From the NCBI GenBank assembly GCA_944319735.1, contig CALUEU010000003.1, positions 124,001 to 188,000 on the forward strand: a stretch of 64,000 bases of DNA. The letters are read 5' to 3'. Under the pieces are notes generated by a model. The model was not told the origin of the DNA. It did no database searches and saw only the letters and a list, made by a program, of their open reading frames with translations. Of the stretch, positions 35,001 through 44,201 are shown piece by piece (position 1 is the stretch's first letter; each line of letters begins with the position of its first letter). The position numbers and the translations under genes were made by a program. This DNA comes from an uncultured Methanomassiliicoccus sp. (GTDB lineage: Archaea; Thermoplasmatota; Thermoplasmata; Methanomassiliicoccales; Methanomassiliicoccaceae).

Positions 35001-36881
35001 ATGGATGCGATTCTGGCCTCTGCTGCATTGGAAGCCTTTTCCATACTGCTGTTCGGCATCTTTTCTCTGCTGATTGTAGATGTAACATTGAAAAGAAAAT
35101 ATTCTGTAGAGAAATCTTTGTCCTTTTTTATCATATTGTTTATTGTTTCGTATATATTACTAATACCGCTGAGGCTGTATGCAAATCAATTTCCTGCAGA
35201 TCTGGAACTTAATCTCTTCAGCCGGCAAATCAACATGACCAGCATAGTCAACATGCTGGCAGAATTATCAGCGATTTTAATCACTACTTTCTTCGTGTAC
35301 CTGATGGTTGTGAAGTGTTACGAAGGCAAAAACTCTGCTAAGATCTTCGTGGCGTCTTTTGCAGTGCTCATCTCCATGATCATCTGTACATTTTTCAGCG
35401 ACTATGCAATGCTTGCCTACAATAATCTGACAGGTGAGACAGATGCATTAATGCAAAAGATAATTTATGCAATTCTGCAGGCCGTTCTCTTAATAATCAT
35501 CACTCTGGCATATAATTTCTTAATTAAAGACAAAGTCAGAAAGCTGATCTCCGACACAAACGGGGAAATGTCCCATTTCATCGTTGTTCCGATTCTCAGC
35601 TACATTACTTTCATCGTGGTCTACTGTGCCTGGTACATCGGCGACTATACGATCAAAGAGACTATGAATATTCAGTATCTCGTCACGTCTCTTGCTCTGC
35701 CGATCATCTATATCTTGATATTCAGGCTCATTTTTACCGAGATATCCGCTACAGCAGAGTCAATGAAGACTGAGACAGAGCTCAACGCCGCGAAGCTGAT
35801 CCAGACTTCAATTCTTCCGCAGTCGCAGTTCAACGGCAAGAAGGGCATAAGCATTTCATCCCTGATGGTTCCTGCAAAAGAGGTCGGAGGAGACTTCTAT
35901 GACTTCTTCGAGCTGGACTCAGGAAAGGTAGCTGTCATGATCGCCGACGTGTCTGGAAAAGGCATACCGGCGGCTCTGTTCATGATGCATGCGCACTCGA
36001 TCATCAAACACAACCTCATTCTTACAAACTCTCCCGCAGAGGCATTATCAAAATCAAACCTCCAGCTGCTGGAAAACAATGATGCTTGCATGTTTGTGAC
36101 AGTCTTCATCGGCATTTTGGACTTAAAGTCAGGAACATTCACCTATGCCAACGCCGGCCACAACCCGCCCCTTATAAAAAACGAATCTTTAGAATATCTG
36201 AGTGTTAAAAAGCAGCCCGTGCTGGGCATAGTCCCTACGACCTACGAAAATTCTGAAGTAACTTTATCTGACGGCGCCGTTATCTTACTGTATACTGACG
36301 GTGTAACCGAGGCCATGAATGATGCCGGGGAGGAATACGGCACCGAAAGACTGCTGAATCTGCTGAAAACCTCCAGCATGATGGACATGAAAGAGCTGGT
36401 CGAGCTGGTCAATTCCGAAGTAAACTCCTTCTCCAGACAAGCTCATGATGACATTACGATGGTGGCGCTGGAATACACAGGATCATCTACAAAAATAACC
36501 GTTCCTGCAGAAAAAGAGTCACTTGTACCTGTGCAGAAACTCATCTCCTCCGCATTAAGAACAGATGATGAAAAATTACGCTCATTGATATTGATGTCTG
36601 TAGAGGAGATATTCATCAACATTGTTAACTATGCTTATCCTGACTCAAAAGGTGCAATCTGTATAATGTTTGATGCAGCTGACGAGCTCAAGATACAGTT
36701 TAAAGACCGCGGCATTCCCTTCAATCCTTTGGAATCGGATGATCCAGATCCGACTCTGGCTCTTGAAGAGCGGTCCGAAGGGGGATACGGGATCTATCTG
36801 GTTAAAAAGTTCATGGATTCTGTCTCTTACTCGAACGAAGGCGGCGAGAACATATTAATTCTAAAGAAAAATCTACACTAA
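35001..36881 (+). CDS. Membrane SpoIIE/RsbU phosphatase with C-terminal RsbW-like ATPase domain
   Basis: A 626-residue sensor-type protein. About six or seven membrane helices fill residues 1-245 (no known ligand domain). A linker helix leads to a PP2C-type SpoIIE phosphatase domain (about 260-490): ILPQSQFNGKKG, AKEVGGDFYDFFEL, MIADVSGKGIPAALFMM, LYTDGVTEAMN and AHDDITMVAL, all metal aspartates present. The C-terminus (about 500-626) is a GHKL/HATPase of the anti-sigma kinase type (SVEEIFINIVNYAYPD, KDRGIPFNP, GGYGIYLVKKFMD). One protein thus carries opposed phosphatase and kinase domains for a STAS partner, encoded next. ATG 35001 follows a TATA-like CTTTAAATA at leaderless spacing. Confidence 0.9.
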   Translation: MDAILASAALEAFSILLFGIFSLLIVDVTLKRKYSVEKSLSFFIILFIVSYILLIPLRLYANQFPADLELNLFSRQINMTSIVNMLAELSAILITTFFVYLMVVKCYEGKNSAKIFVASFAVLISMIICTFFSDYAMLAYNNLTGETDALMQKIIYAILQAVLLIIITLAYNFLIKDKVRKLISDTNGEMSHFIVVPILSYITFIVVYCAWYIGDYTIKETMNIQYLVTSLALPIIYILIFRLIFTEISATAESMKTETELNAAKLIQTSILPQSQFNGKKGISISSLMVPAKEVGGDFYDFFELDSGKVAVMIADVSGKGIPAALFMMHAHSIIKHNLILTNSPAEALSKSNLQLLENNDACMFVTVFIGILDLKSGTFTYANAGHNPPLIKNESLEYLSVKKQPVLGIVPTTYENSEVTLSDGAVILLYTDGVTEAMNDAGEEYGTERLLNLLKTSSMMDMKELVELVNSEVNSFSRQAHDDITMVALEYTGSSTKITVPAEKESLVPVQKLISSALRTDDEKLRSLILMSVEEIFINIVNYAYPDSKGAICIMFDAADELKIQFKDRGIPFNPLESDDPDPTLALEERSEGGYGIYLVKKFMDSVSYSNEGGENILILKKNLH

Positions 36882-36915
36882 GTTCATATTGTTCTAAAGT
36901 TATCTTGGCCTGCTT

Positions 36916-37233
36916 ATGAATATCGCCAAGTTATCCAAAGGAGACAGCCTGCTGGTTTCTGTAGGTGGCAGATTGGATACCATTACCCATCTGGATTTTG
37001 AAAAAGAGTTAGATGCAATCCTGTCCAGCGGAGACATAGCCGGTGTTACCAATATGGTCCTTGACTTTGCTGCTCTTGAGTATATATCCAGTGCAGGCCT
37101 CAGATCCCTGCTGAAGCTTCAGAAGGATCTAAACAGCAGAAATATTGCTCTGATAATCTCAAATCCGAACGATCTTGTCATCGATGTGCTGAGCATCACA
37201 GGCATCGACCAGCTGATTAAGGTGGATACATAA
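36916..37233 (+). CDS. STAS-domain protein (RsbV/SpoIIAA-type antagonist)
   Basis: A 105-residue single STAS domain. The conserved segment VLDFAALEYISSAGLRSLLKLQ places Ser58 where RsbV and SpoIIAA carry the serine phosphorylated by RsbW and dephosphorylated by RsbU. In bacteria the unphosphorylated form binds the anti-sigma kinase. Archaea lack sigma factors, so here the released or bound partner must be something else, perhaps one of the HATPase fusion proteins encoded in the block. The next gene starts two bases after its stop. Confidence 0.92.
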   Translation: MNIAKLSKGDSLLVSVGGRLDTITHLDFEKELDAILSSGDIAGVTNMVLDFAALEYISSAGLRSLLKLQKDLNSRNIALIISNPNDLVIDVLSITGIDQLIKVDT

Positions 37234-37234
37234 T

Positions 37235-38659
37235 ATGGAATTCATAAATATGCGTGTTTTGTCTGATCCGCATTCCATTCCTGTGGCCCAGGCTGCGGTA
37301 GCCAGTGTGGCAGAACTGTGCGGCATATCCAGGAAAGACATCAGCAAACTAGAGATCGCACTTGAAGAAGCGATGATCAACATCATAACTTTTGGATTTC
37401 CTGATCAAAAAGACGCATATTTTAACGTCTCTGTAGACATTTCCGGCATGGATTTTGAGATAATCATCCATGACAAAGGAAAACCCTATGATTTTGAAAA
37501 TGTCGGCGATGACTTGTCATCTTCGGCGGGAATCAAGCTCATGAGGGGTCTGACAGACGGCATCATTTTCAAAAATCTTGGTGGAAAAGGCAGGGAGCAG
37601 CATTTAATCAAGCATCTGACCGCCCTGCCTTCCTATACCAAAAGCCCCCAGGAAGAAGAAGTCTGCGAACTTGAGAATCTGGAATTCGACATTCATCCTC
37701 TGCGCAAGAATGAAGCCATTGAAATGTCGCAGTGTGTGTATGATGAGTTCGGATACACGTATCCTTCGGAACTGGTGTATTATCCGGAGCAGTATTATGA
37801 AGCATGCCAGAGGCATGATTACTTTTCTTTGGTCGCTACAGCCCCAAACGGCGAGATCGCCGGACACCTGGCGCTGATATTCTCTCCCCATTTTCCTGGA
37901 ATTGCAGAAATGGGCATCGGAGTGGTGAAAAAGAAATTCAGAAACTATTCCCTGATGAGCAAACTTACCAACGAGATCATTAAAATTGCAGAGAACGACT
38001 TCAAGCTCAATGCGCTGACTGCGCAGCCTGTCGTTTATCATCCATATACGCAGAAGATCTGCAACAAAACAAACTTCACCGCCTGCGGCTTTGTCCTGCA
38101 TTATCTCAACTATGATCTGGTAACCACATATGACGACGTGGGGGACAGAGGCAATGTGGCTGTGGCTTTTCGTTTATTCAATGATGAATTAAAAGAAATT
38201 TATGTTCCAGACGAGATAAGGGAACTGGTCTCATTCATCATTTCGCTTTCAAACCTGAAACGAAATATCTCCGACGGTTCTCTTCCGCCGGAAGGCTCTT
38301 TGAGTGAAGTCATCACCGATATCAATCAAAGAATGAAAATCGGAAAGGTATTCATTGAACATGCAGGCAGTGACATCCATTCCGCATTAAAAAATTCTCT
38401 TTTAGCAACTAAACGGGAAAAGTGTGCAGTTGTGGAGCTGTTCATAAACATGTCTGACGCGTGTGCTCCCTATGCATATGAGAAGGCAAAAGAGTTTGAC
38501 TACTTCTGCACAGGGATTCTTCCCTGCACTCAAAACGGAGATTATCTGACTATGCAGTGTCTCCTGAGCGACATAGTTGATTACGACTCTCTCCACACAA
38601 TCGAACCGTTTACGACGTTAATCAGTCATGTACGCAAATTAGACCCTAACGAAGGTTGA
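37235..38659 (+). CDS. RsbW-like ATPase domain fused to GNAT acetyltransferase-like domain
   Basis: A 474-residue fusion. Residues 1-135 are an RsbW-type GHKL domain: SKLEIALEEAMINIITFGFPDQ (N box), IIIHDKGKPYDFE (G1) and GIKLMRGLTDGI (G2). Residues about 145-330 resemble a GNAT fold (FDIHPLRKNEAIEMSQCVYDEFGYTYPSE ... GHLALIFSP ... EMGIGVVKKKFRNYSLMSKLTNEII), and the last 140 residues are an unassigned alpha/beta domain. It could bind the STAS protein and couple that to acyl or acetyl transfer. Located between the STAS and LuxE-like genes, with gaps of two and four bases. Confidence 0.85.
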   Translation: MEFINMRVLSDPHSIPVAQAAVASVAELCGISRKDISKLEIALEEAMINIITFGFPDQKDAYFNVSVDISGMDFEIIIHDKGKPYDFENVGDDLSSSAGIKLMRGLTDGIIFKNLGGKGREQHLIKHLTALPSYTKSPQEEEVCELENLEFDIHPLRKNEAIEMSQCVYDEFGYTYPSELVYYPEQYYEACQRHDYFSLVATAPNGEIAGHLALIFSPHFPGIAEMGIGVVKKKFRNYSLMSKLTNEIIKIAENDFKLNALTAQPVVYHPYTQKICNKTNFTACGFVLHYLNYDLVTTYDDVGDRGNVAVAFRLFNDELKEIYVPDEIRELVSFIISLSNLKRNISDGSLPPEGSLSEVITDINQRMKIGKVFIEHAGSDIHSALKNSLLATKREKCAVVELFINMSDACAPYAYEKAKEFDYFCTGILPCTQNGDYLTMQCLLSDIVDYDSLHTIEPFTTLISHVRKLDPNEG

Positions 38660-38663
38660 TAAC

Positions 38664-39830
38664 ATGGACTATTGTATTAGAAATCTCACTGATCCAGATG
38701 TTTTACCGCCTGGTAAGAATCTTTCAGCTCTCAGTGATTTGTGGGCATCTCCAGATCCTTATGAGTATGATGATGAACTGTTTGTCAAAGCTGTTAAGCA
38801 GTGCCTTTCCAGGCATATTGAGAAGAATGATTTCTACCGAGACTGGATGTCAAGAAATAAGTTTTCAGCTGATGATCTGAACAACATTGACGACATTGCC
38901 AGGATTCCATTTCTCCATGCTAATTTTTACAAGACCCACGTCATAAAAACTGCACGGGATGAGGACATAGCCATCACCCTGACTTCATCTGGTACCACAG
39001 GACAAAAGAGCCAGATGTTCTTTGACAATTGGACGATCTTCGCTTCTGACAAGTCGGCAGACATGGAGGCCGGCAGACTGGGAATGATTACTGACGAGCC
39101 TACAAACTTTCTGCTTTATTCCTACGAACCGGCAGAAGGGGTGAATGTGGGAACCCTGAGAACAAGGCAGATGATGCGCAGATATGCGAAAGAGAATGAG
39201 CTGGTGTATGCCCTGAAGTACACTGGAAAAGGCCATGAGTTCGATCTCTTCGGCTGCATTGACGCCCTGCTCAGGTTTGAGCAGAAGGGTCTGCCCGTAA
39301 GACTTCTGGGATTCCCGGCATTTCTTTACTTTACCTTGGAAAAAATGAAAGATATGGGCTACCCGCCGCTGAAGCTCAACCCAAAGTCACTGGTCATGAT
39401 GGGAGGAGGATGGAAAGGCTTTGTCGATAAGCAGCTGAGCCCCCAGGAGTTCCGCGCCTACATCAAAGAGAGGCTGGGTCTGGACGAATCCCGCTGCCAT
39501 GAGAGCTACGGAGCTGTAGAGCACGGGGTTGCATACATGGACTGCGACAGACACCACTTTCACGTCCCGACTTACAGCCGTGTTCTGATTAGGGATGTCA
39601 GGACTCTGGAGGTTCTCCCCTACGGCAAACCCGGGTTTTTGAATGTTATCAGTCCGATAAATACCGGCGTGCCGGTAGTCAGCCTCCTGCTGGGTGATCT
39701 GGCCGTTCTGCATGAGGGAGGCAGCTGCGGATGCGGGATAGACGCCCCCTGGTTTGAGATTCTGGGAAGGGCAGGAACGACCAAAAACCGCAGCTGCGCC
39801 ATTGCTGCTGCAGAGCTCTTAAGGAAGTGA
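38664..39830 (+). CDS. LuxE-family acyl-protein synthetase
   Basis: A 388-residue LuxE family member. Visible: ITLTSSGTTGQKSQMFFDNW (ATP P-loop), GFPAFLYFTLEKMKDMG, LVMMGGGWKGF, ESYGAVEHGVAYMDC and CGCGIDAPWFEILGRAG near the end. LuxE activates fatty acids as acyl-AMP and passes the acyl group to its own cysteine and then to LuxC. A LuxC homologue is encoded next, one base after this stop, so the two probably work together in reducing an acyl group to an aldehyde. No luciferase genes are present, so light emission is not implied. Confidence 0.88.
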   Translation: MDYCIRNLTDPDVLPPGKNLSALSDLWASPDPYEYDDELFVKAVKQCLSRHIEKNDFYRDWMSRNKFSADDLNNIDDIARIPFLHANFYKTHVIKTARDEDIAITLTSSGTTGQKSQMFFDNWTIFASDKSADMEAGRLGMITDEPTNFLLYSYEPAEGVNVGTLRTRQMMRRYAKENELVYALKYTGKGHEFDLFGCIDALLRFEQKGLPVRLLGFPAFLYFTLEKMKDMGYPPLKLNPKSLVMMGGGWKGFVDKQLSPQEFRAYIKERLGLDESRCHESYGAVEHGVAYMDCDRHHFHVPTYSRVLIRDVRTLEVLPYGKPGFLNVISPINTGVPVVSLLLGDLAVLHEGGSCGCGIDAPWFEILGRAGTTKNRSCAIAAAELLRK

Positions 39831-39831
39831 T

Positions 39832-42285
39832 ATGATGAAGCACATATGGAGAGGTTCACTGATTGAAGATAAGGACTTATTAAACAGTCTTCGTAAACTT
39901 CCTGAGGAGATCAACGAGACGCTTCAGGAATCTTTGAAAACTGAAGACGTTCTCAATGCCTGCGAGAGTCTGGCAGCAGTGATGCTGGAGTATAAAGATG
40001 AACGCATGAAGTCTGCTCTGGCTGAAGACGGATGTGAAAATCCTAAAGAGTTCTTAACTGAGCTGGCTCACAACATTTCCAGAGAATCGCTGACAACCAA
40101 GCTTTATGCTGAACTGGGTACAAACAGGCCTTTTGAAATCAGGAGAATCAATTATAAAACCCAGAACTTCGAGGCCTGGAGTCCAATGGGCGTTCTTGTA
40201 CACATCACCGCCGGCAATTCCATAATCGTGGCGCCGATGGCTGCAGTGGAAGGACTTCTGACCGGAAACATCAACATCATCAAGGTGGCGAGCAACATAG
40301 GCTCCTTTGCCGCCTGGTTCTTTTCTGAGCTGAGCATGTATGCCAACATTTCAAAGTTCCTTTACATGCTCAGGGTGTCTTCCAAGCACAAGGAGATTAT
40401 CTCGGAGATAATCTCCAACGCTGACTGTGTGAGCGTATGGGGAGGAGAAGATGCAGTTTCAGCCATCAGGGAGATGACTCCCAAGGGAATTCCGATCGTC
40501 ACCTGGGGCCACAGAATAAGCTTTGCATACATCACGCCTGATGCAATGGAGTCTGCAGTAAGCGGATTGGTGCAGAGCATCTGCCGCAATGAACAGCAGT
40601 CCTGTTCCAGCCCGCAGTGCGTTCTTATCGATACAGATAACAAAACTGATGTTGACCGCTTTGCCAAGATGCTCAGTGAGGCACTGGATTCCTGCGGTAT
40701 ACCTCAGAAAATGCCAGATCTTGCGCAGAGTGCAGAGATTACCACAGTTACTGAGCTTCACAAATCTGACATATATTTCAACGGCGGAGACATAATCGAG
40801 GCGGAAGACCGCACATACAGGCTGTTAATCTGCTATACACCTAAATTCATGCCCTCTCCGCTTTTCCGTACAGTCTGGATTTCACCGATGCCTCATAATG
40901 AGGTAATAAAGCGCCTCAGGGGCATGAGGCAGTATCTGCAGACCGCCGGTCTCGCCTGCACGCTCGATGAGCTTGCTATGCTTACAGACATCATGTACAG
41001 GGCAGGAGTTACCCGTGTGACTCCGGTTGGGTCCATGAGTGCAAGCTATACCGGAGAGCCGCATGACGGTGTGTTTGCTTTACCGAGATTCCTGAAAAGA
41101 GTCTCTATGCGCACCGAGCTGCCTTTGACGGGAATTCTGAACTTTTCAGAGCTGAGGGAACCGGAGGAGATGCGCTTCAGAGGAAAAATTCAGGGCAAGG
41201 CAGATTATCCGCCTGTGCCGGAAAACGGCACCAGGGTGCTCATGAAAAGCGGCGGAACTACTGGGGATCCAGTATTCTGCAGCTACACCCAGAATGACTT
41301 TGACAGATACATAATCGAACCCTCCATTGAGGCGCTGCTGTCCCGCGGTCTTGATCCTGAAACGGATGTTCTTGCCGATCTCCTCAAATGCGGAAATCTC
41401 TACGGCGGAATGAACTGCTTTGTTTCCATCTTTGATAAAATGAATGCACCGCATCTGAGCATAAGCGGTTTGGATGATTTTGGCATGGTCGCAGACTTCA
41501 TGATTAAAGGCAGAGCCACTGCCATTCTCGGAGCTCCGAGCTATATACTCAGGCTGTTTGAGGAGAATGCCGAGAAGTTTAAAAAATATGGGAGAATTAA
41601 AAAGATATTCTTTGCCGGAGAGCACATGTCTGATGGACAGAAGGAATATCTAAAATCTTTTGGGATTGAGATCATCGCACCTGTGCTTTACGGTGCAAAC
41701 GAAACCGGCACCATGGGCATATCATGCAGCCACTGTCCTCCGGGAGTATATCACGTCTGTTCCGATATCCAGCATCTCGAGATTCTCAAGATGGATGAAG
41801 ACAAGCCTGTGGAAAAAGATGAAGTCGGCAGACTCATTTTTACAGGATACAGGAGAGAAAACGGTCATACTGAAAGATATGAAATCGGAGACACCGGACG
41901 CTGGGTAGAAGGCCAGTGCCAATGCGGCAGAAAGCAGCCGAGGTTTGAGCTGCTGGGAAGATATGGAGACATCATCCGCATGGGAGGGACTTTCTTTAAT
42001 TATCAGAAAATAGGAAAGATCCTCTCTGACGAGTTAAATTACAGCGGCAGGCTGCAGCTCATCCTGGAAAGAAAAGATCTCAATGAGAAGATGATCTTCT
42101 GCATGGAAAACATATCCATATCTTCTGAAGAGCTCACAAAAGTCCTGTTAAACAGCGGATATGACTCATTTACGAAGACTGTTCCCACCGGACTGGTGGA
42201 AATCGAAGCCAGAATACTTTCTCCAGATGAATTTGTTATCAACAATGTAAGCATCAAGCTCAAGTCGGTGATAGACAGGCGCTGA
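39832..42285 (+). CDS. LuxC-type acyl reductase fused to PaaK-type adenylating domain
   Basis: An 817-residue fusion. The N-terminal part (to about 440) is a LuxC/acyl-CoA reductase: FEAWSPMGVLVHITAGNSIIVAPMAAVEGLLTG-type cofactor region, VWGGEDAVSAIREMTPKGI, and NEQQSCSSPQCVLID with the probable acyl-binding cysteine. The C-terminal part (about 460-817) is a PaaK-like ligase: MKSGGTTGDPVFC (P-loop), YGANETGTMGI, GYRRENGHTERYEIGDTG, CQCGRKQPRFELLGRYGD and GGTFFNYQKIG. It could activate and reduce the same acid. Start ATG 39832 or 39835. I know LuxC and PaaK as separate proteins; the fusion is unusual. Confidence 0.87.
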   Translation: MMKHIWRGSLIEDKDLLNSLRKLPEEINETLQESLKTEDVLNACESLAAVMLEYKDERMKSALAEDGCENPKEFLTELAHNISRESLTTKLYAELGTNRPFEIRRINYKTQNFEAWSPMGVLVHITAGNSIIVAPMAAVEGLLTGNINIIKVASNIGSFAAWFFSELSMYANISKFLYMLRVSSKHKEIISEIISNADCVSVWGGEDAVSAIREMTPKGIPIVTWGHRISFAYITPDAMESAVSGLVQSICRNEQQSCSSPQCVLIDTDNKTDVDRFAKMLSEALDSCGIPQKMPDLAQSAEITTVTELHKSDIYFNGGDIIEAEDRTYRLLICYTPKFMPSPLFRTVWISPMPHNEVIKRLRGMRQYLQTAGLACTLDELAMLTDIMYRAGVTRVTPVGSMSASYTGEPHDGVFALPRFLKRVSMRTELPLTGILNFSELREPEEMRFRGKIQGKADYPPVPENGTRVLMKSGGTTGDPVFCSYTQNDFDRYIIEPSIEALLSRGLDPETDVLADLLKCGNLYGGMNCFVSIFDKMNAPHLSISGLDDFGMVADFMIKGRATAILGAPSYILRLFEENAEKFKKYGRIKKIFFAGEHMSDGQKEYLKSFGIEIIAPVLYGANETGTMGISCSHCPPGVYHVCSDIQHLEILKMDEDKPVEKDEVGRLIFTGYRRENGHTERYEIGDTGRWVEGQCQCGRKQPRFELLGRYGDIIRMGGTFFNYQKIGKILSDELNYSGRLQLILERKDLNEKMIFCMENISISSEELTKVLLNSGYDSFTKTVPTGLVEIEARILSPDEFVINNVSIKLKSVIDRR

Positions 42286-42289
42286 TAAA

Positions 42290-44011
42290 ATGTTAGAACG
42301 CAACCCCTATCTGGTCAACAAAGCATTCCGCACTTATCTGGTAGCTACAGTGTTAGCCTCAATGGCTTTGTCGCTGGGGGTTGTGATTGACGGCGTAATA
42401 GTCGGAAATCTTCTTGGTCCTGAGTCTCTATCCGCCATCAATCTGACATCACCGCTCATACAGCTGCTGAGCGCCATCACCATCCTGATCAACGTGGGAG
42501 GGGCGACACTGGCTGCGATCTTCATAGGCCGCAGCAAAACTGAAGAAGCTTCAAAGATTTTTACAACATCAGTAATAATTAATTTTATTGTAGGAATCAT
42601 TATAACAATTATCGGGACAGTATTCATTGATGAAATTGTCTCAGTGCTCTGTTCAGATGCTTCTCTAGCCCCCTTAGTAAAAGATTATGCATCAGTAGTA
42701 TTGTTGAGCAGCCTTCTGTATATGCTGCTGCCGGGAATCTGTGTTTTTGTAAGGACAGACAGCAACCCGAGGCTAGCCACTGCAGCTCTGGTCATTGCAA
42801 ACATTGTCAATTTGTGTCTAGATGTGGTCTTCATAGAGTACATGAATCTGCAGGTGGGAAGTTCTGCCCTTGCCACTGCTTTAGGGTATCTGGTGGGAGT
42901 CTGCATTCTTCTTCTCCATGTCAGGAAAAAGGAAAGAGTCTTCAAATTCAAAACTGCAGATTTCAAATTCACAGCATCGATATTTGCAATGGGGGCCCCG
43001 GTGGCTCTGGCGTCTGCTCTCATGACAGTCCGCCTTTTTGGAATGAACTCAATCGTTCTTCAGTACTTCGGTGCAGATGGTGTAAGCGTCATGGCCGTTT
43101 GTCTGAACCTGATGATGATTGCTTCAATGTTTATCGGCGGAACTGCCCAGACTATGCAGCCTATCGGGGGAGTTCTGCATGGTTCTGAAGATTACAAAGG
43201 TATGAATCTGGTCATCAAGGCTGCTACTAAGGTTCTCATACTCTGTCTGGCGGTTTTAGTCTCACTCATCTTCCTGTTTCCGGGTGCATTCGCCTCGTTC
43301 TTCGGCTTAACTGATCCGCAACTTGTGAGCTTTGCAGAGCCTGCATTGAGGATATTCGCCCTATGTCTGCCCATATACGGCATAAATTACATGCTGATGA
43401 TTATCTACCAGATACAGGGGCACAAGAAGTTAGCTTCAGCAGTATCTTCCGCACAGGCACTGATGGTGGTAGTAGTCGCTCTTATTCTGGTTCCCATGGA
43501 TAACGATCTTATCTGGGCTTCATTCGCATTTGGAGAACTGATAGTATTTGCTGGAACTGTGGTAGCCGCCTACATCGTTCATAAGAAGCGCGGCCTTACA
43601 GCTCTTACTCTGCAGAAGACTGCTCCAGAAGGTGCTCTTCTGTTTGATGTTTCCATGAAAGGAGACGGAAGCGATATGAAATCAATGATGGATGAGCTCC
43701 ACTCATACCTGGTTTCAAGCGGTCTTCCGCCTTCCATGACAAACCGCATAGAGCTGTGCTGTGAAGAGCTGACACTGAATGTCATTGAACATGGATTAAA
43801 CGAGTCAAAAAATCACTATTTAGATATTAATATCAGAGAAAATGAAGACAGCATTGTGATCACAATAAAAGACGATGGACCGATATTTGATCCGATCAAG
43901 TATGACGGGGATGGAAAAGGTCTTCTTCTCGTCAAAGGGATCTGTTCATCAATCAACTATTCCCGTGCAATGAATCAGAATCTGGTTACTGTTAAAATTC
44001 TGCGTTCCTGA
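42290..44011 (+). CDS. MATE-family exporter fused to C-terminal RsbW-like ATPase domain
   Basis: A 573-residue fusion. Residues 1-430 are a 12-helix MATE transporter (GVVIDGVIVGNLLGPESLSAINL, GGATLAAIFIGR, TDSNPRLATAALVIANIVN), normally an Na+- or H+-driven exporter. Residues about 445-573 are a GHKL anti-sigma-kinase domain: MTNRIELCCEELTLNVIEHGLN (N box), ITIKDDGPIFDP (G1) and GKGLLLVKGIC (G2). The domain could bind the STAS protein 5 kb upstream and gate transport. Last gene of the block, four bases after the LuxC fusion stop. Confidence 0.9.
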   Translation: MLERNPYLVNKAFRTYLVATVLASMALSLGVVIDGVIVGNLLGPESLSAINLTSPLIQLLSAITILINVGGATLAAIFIGRSKTEEASKIFTTSVIINFIVGIIITIIGTVFIDEIVSVLCSDASLAPLVKDYASVVLLSSLLYMLLPGICVFVRTDSNPRLATAALVIANIVNLCLDVVFIEYMNLQVGSSALATALGYLVGVCILLLHVRKKERVFKFKTADFKFTASIFAMGAPVALASALMTVRLFGMNSIVLQYFGADGVSVMAVCLNLMMIASMFIGGTAQTMQPIGGVLHGSEDYKGMNLVIKAATKVLILCLAVLVSLIFLFPGAFASFFGLTDPQLVSFAEPALRIFALCLPIYGINYMLMIIYQIQGHKKLASAVSSAQALMVVVVALILVPMDNDLIWASFAFGELIVFAGTVVAAYIVHKKRGLTALTLQKTAPEGALLFDVSMKGDGSDMKSMMDELHSYLVSSGLPPSMTNRIELCCEELTLNVIEHGLNESKNHYLDINIRENEDSIVITIKDDGPIFDPIKYDGDGKGLLLVKGICSSINYSRAMNQNLVTVKILRS

Positions 44012-44103
44012 ATACCTTTGAATGCAGTATGTAATAAAATTCAAATTTAACTAAATTGGAAGAGCAATCTACAGAGGCAAAATGCTGCATAGACAACAAT
44101 ACA

Positions 44104-44128
44104 AAATTGACAGATAGCATGTCAATTT
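44104..44128. repeat. Inverted repeat after the MATE gene
   Basis: AAATTGACA (44104-44112) and TGTCAATTT (44120-44128) form a perfect nine-base inverted repeat with a seven-base spacer, 93 bases after the MATE stop and 74 before the next small gene. It could be an operator or a terminator; no T-run follows directly. Confidence 0.4.
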
Positions 44129-44201
44129 GGAGAAATGTTTATGGCAAGGAAGACGATTATTTTTATCAAGATTATTTATTAGAAATTGTGGAGATTAGAA
44201 A

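Noticed and set aside
37604-38101. 165-residue minus-strand ORF inside the RsbW-GNAT gene
   Set aside because: Antisense to a strongly supported gene, no family features.
38664-42285. Bioluminescence (lux) operon
   Set aside because: LuxC and LuxE homologues are present but no LuxA/LuxB luciferase; similar enzymes serve other acyl reductions.
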